48,823 bases of DNA from Hydrogenophilales bacterium (lineage in GTDB: Bacteria; Pseudomonadota; Gammaproteobacteria; Burkholderiales; Thiobacillaceae), in contig JAGXGM010000008.1 in the NCBI GenBank assembly GCA_024636675.1, positions 1-48,823 on the forward strand, written 5' to 3'. The notes beneath the pieces were generated by a model, which was given only the letters and a program-made list of their open reading frames with translations, was not told where the DNA came from and ran no database searches. A program made the translations under genes and the position numbers. Shown here in pieces: positions 48,750 through 48,823 of the stretch. Positions within the stretch are counted from its first letter, which is position 1, and every line of letters starts with the position of its first letter.

Positions 48750-48823
48750 TTAAGCTGCTTTGCCGGTGAGCCAGGGCTGCTGGCTTTCACGGTCGGCTAG
48801 AACGTATTTTTCGAGGTCTTCGA
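48750..48823 (-). CDS. pdhA: Pyruvate dehydrogenase-type E1 component, alpha subunit (C-terminal end)
   Basis: The frame is open from the window edge to TAA at 48750-48752 and gives about 23 residues, EDLEKYVLADRESQQPWLTG then KAA. The LEKYVLADRE part resembles the LLENVFADP-type C-terminus of E1-alpha, and the position directly before E1-beta is where that subunit normally lies. The rest is outside the window, so the call rests mostly on context. Confidence 0.65.
   Translation of the reverse strand, partial: EDLEKYVLADRESQQPWLTGKAA

Overview
The window is a dense, GC-rich bacterial chromosome segment of housekeeping and respiratory genes. I see no IS element, phage, integrase, CRISPR array, tRNA or rRNA. 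Gene content and order (ftsB/zipA/ligA, a ccoNOQP-ccoG-fixH block, MMPL-type RND operon, DUF3330 and DUF3149 small proteins, PLDc_N peptide) point to a betaproteobacterium. Several proteins look like those of Thiobacillus-type sulfur oxidisers. That genus assignment is an inference from recall, not a search result.

Layout. 1-4.4 kb (+): tail of FtsB, ZipA, NAD+-dependent DNA ligase LigA and UTP-glucose-1-phosphate uridylyltransferase GalU. 4.5-8.1 kb (-): a membrane GGDEF-EAL protein and an NAD(P)H-hydrate repair enzyme whose C-terminus looks clipped. 8.4-16.1 kb (+): a small Cys-rich DUF3330 protein, PurL, PEP carboxylase and a one-pass membrane coiled-coil protein. 16.1-20.6 kb (-): a three-gene envelope operon of a LolA-like periplasmic protein, an outer-membrane barrel-like protein and an MMPL-type RND permease. 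20.8-22.2 kb (+): HemN. 22.2-27.9 kb (-): the cbb3 oxidase cluster ccoNOQP-ccoG-fixH with two small membrane proteins at its end. 28.1-29.5 kb (+): two overlapping histidine-phosphatase genes. 29.5-34.7 kb (-): PLDc_N peptide, alanine dehydrogenase, a TIGR03790-like secreted protein, PyrD and a GltP-type symporter. 34.8-36.0 kb (+): a D-Ala-D-Ala carboxypeptidase with a clear terminator. 36.2-44.0 kb (-): a signalling island. 44.6-48.8 kb (-): a pyruvate-dehydrogenase-type operon in which E2 and E3 are one polypeptide.

The most unusual parts are: (i) the signalling island, where a giant 6-PAS/2-GAF hybrid kinase is followed by a REC-EAL protein fused to a DesK/NarX-type kinase core, which is coupled by 1 nt to a receiver cut off after about 43 residues; (ii) the E2-E3 fusion with two near-identical lipoyl domains and an Ala/Pro-rich linker; (iii) the LolA-like/barrel/RND operon, a plausible inner-to-outer-membrane route for a hydrophobic cargo; (iv) two adjacent perfect palindromes in the divergent ccoN/phosphatase control region and a 32-nt hairpin between ccoP and ccoG.

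Working together: HemN supplies porphyrin for the haems of the cbb3 oxidase, CcoG and FixH help assemble that oxidase, and the fused PDH, PEP carboxylase and phosphoglycerate mutase sit around the PEP/pyruvate node. The c-di-GMP proteins at 4.5 and 36-44 kb could feed a common second-messenger pool.
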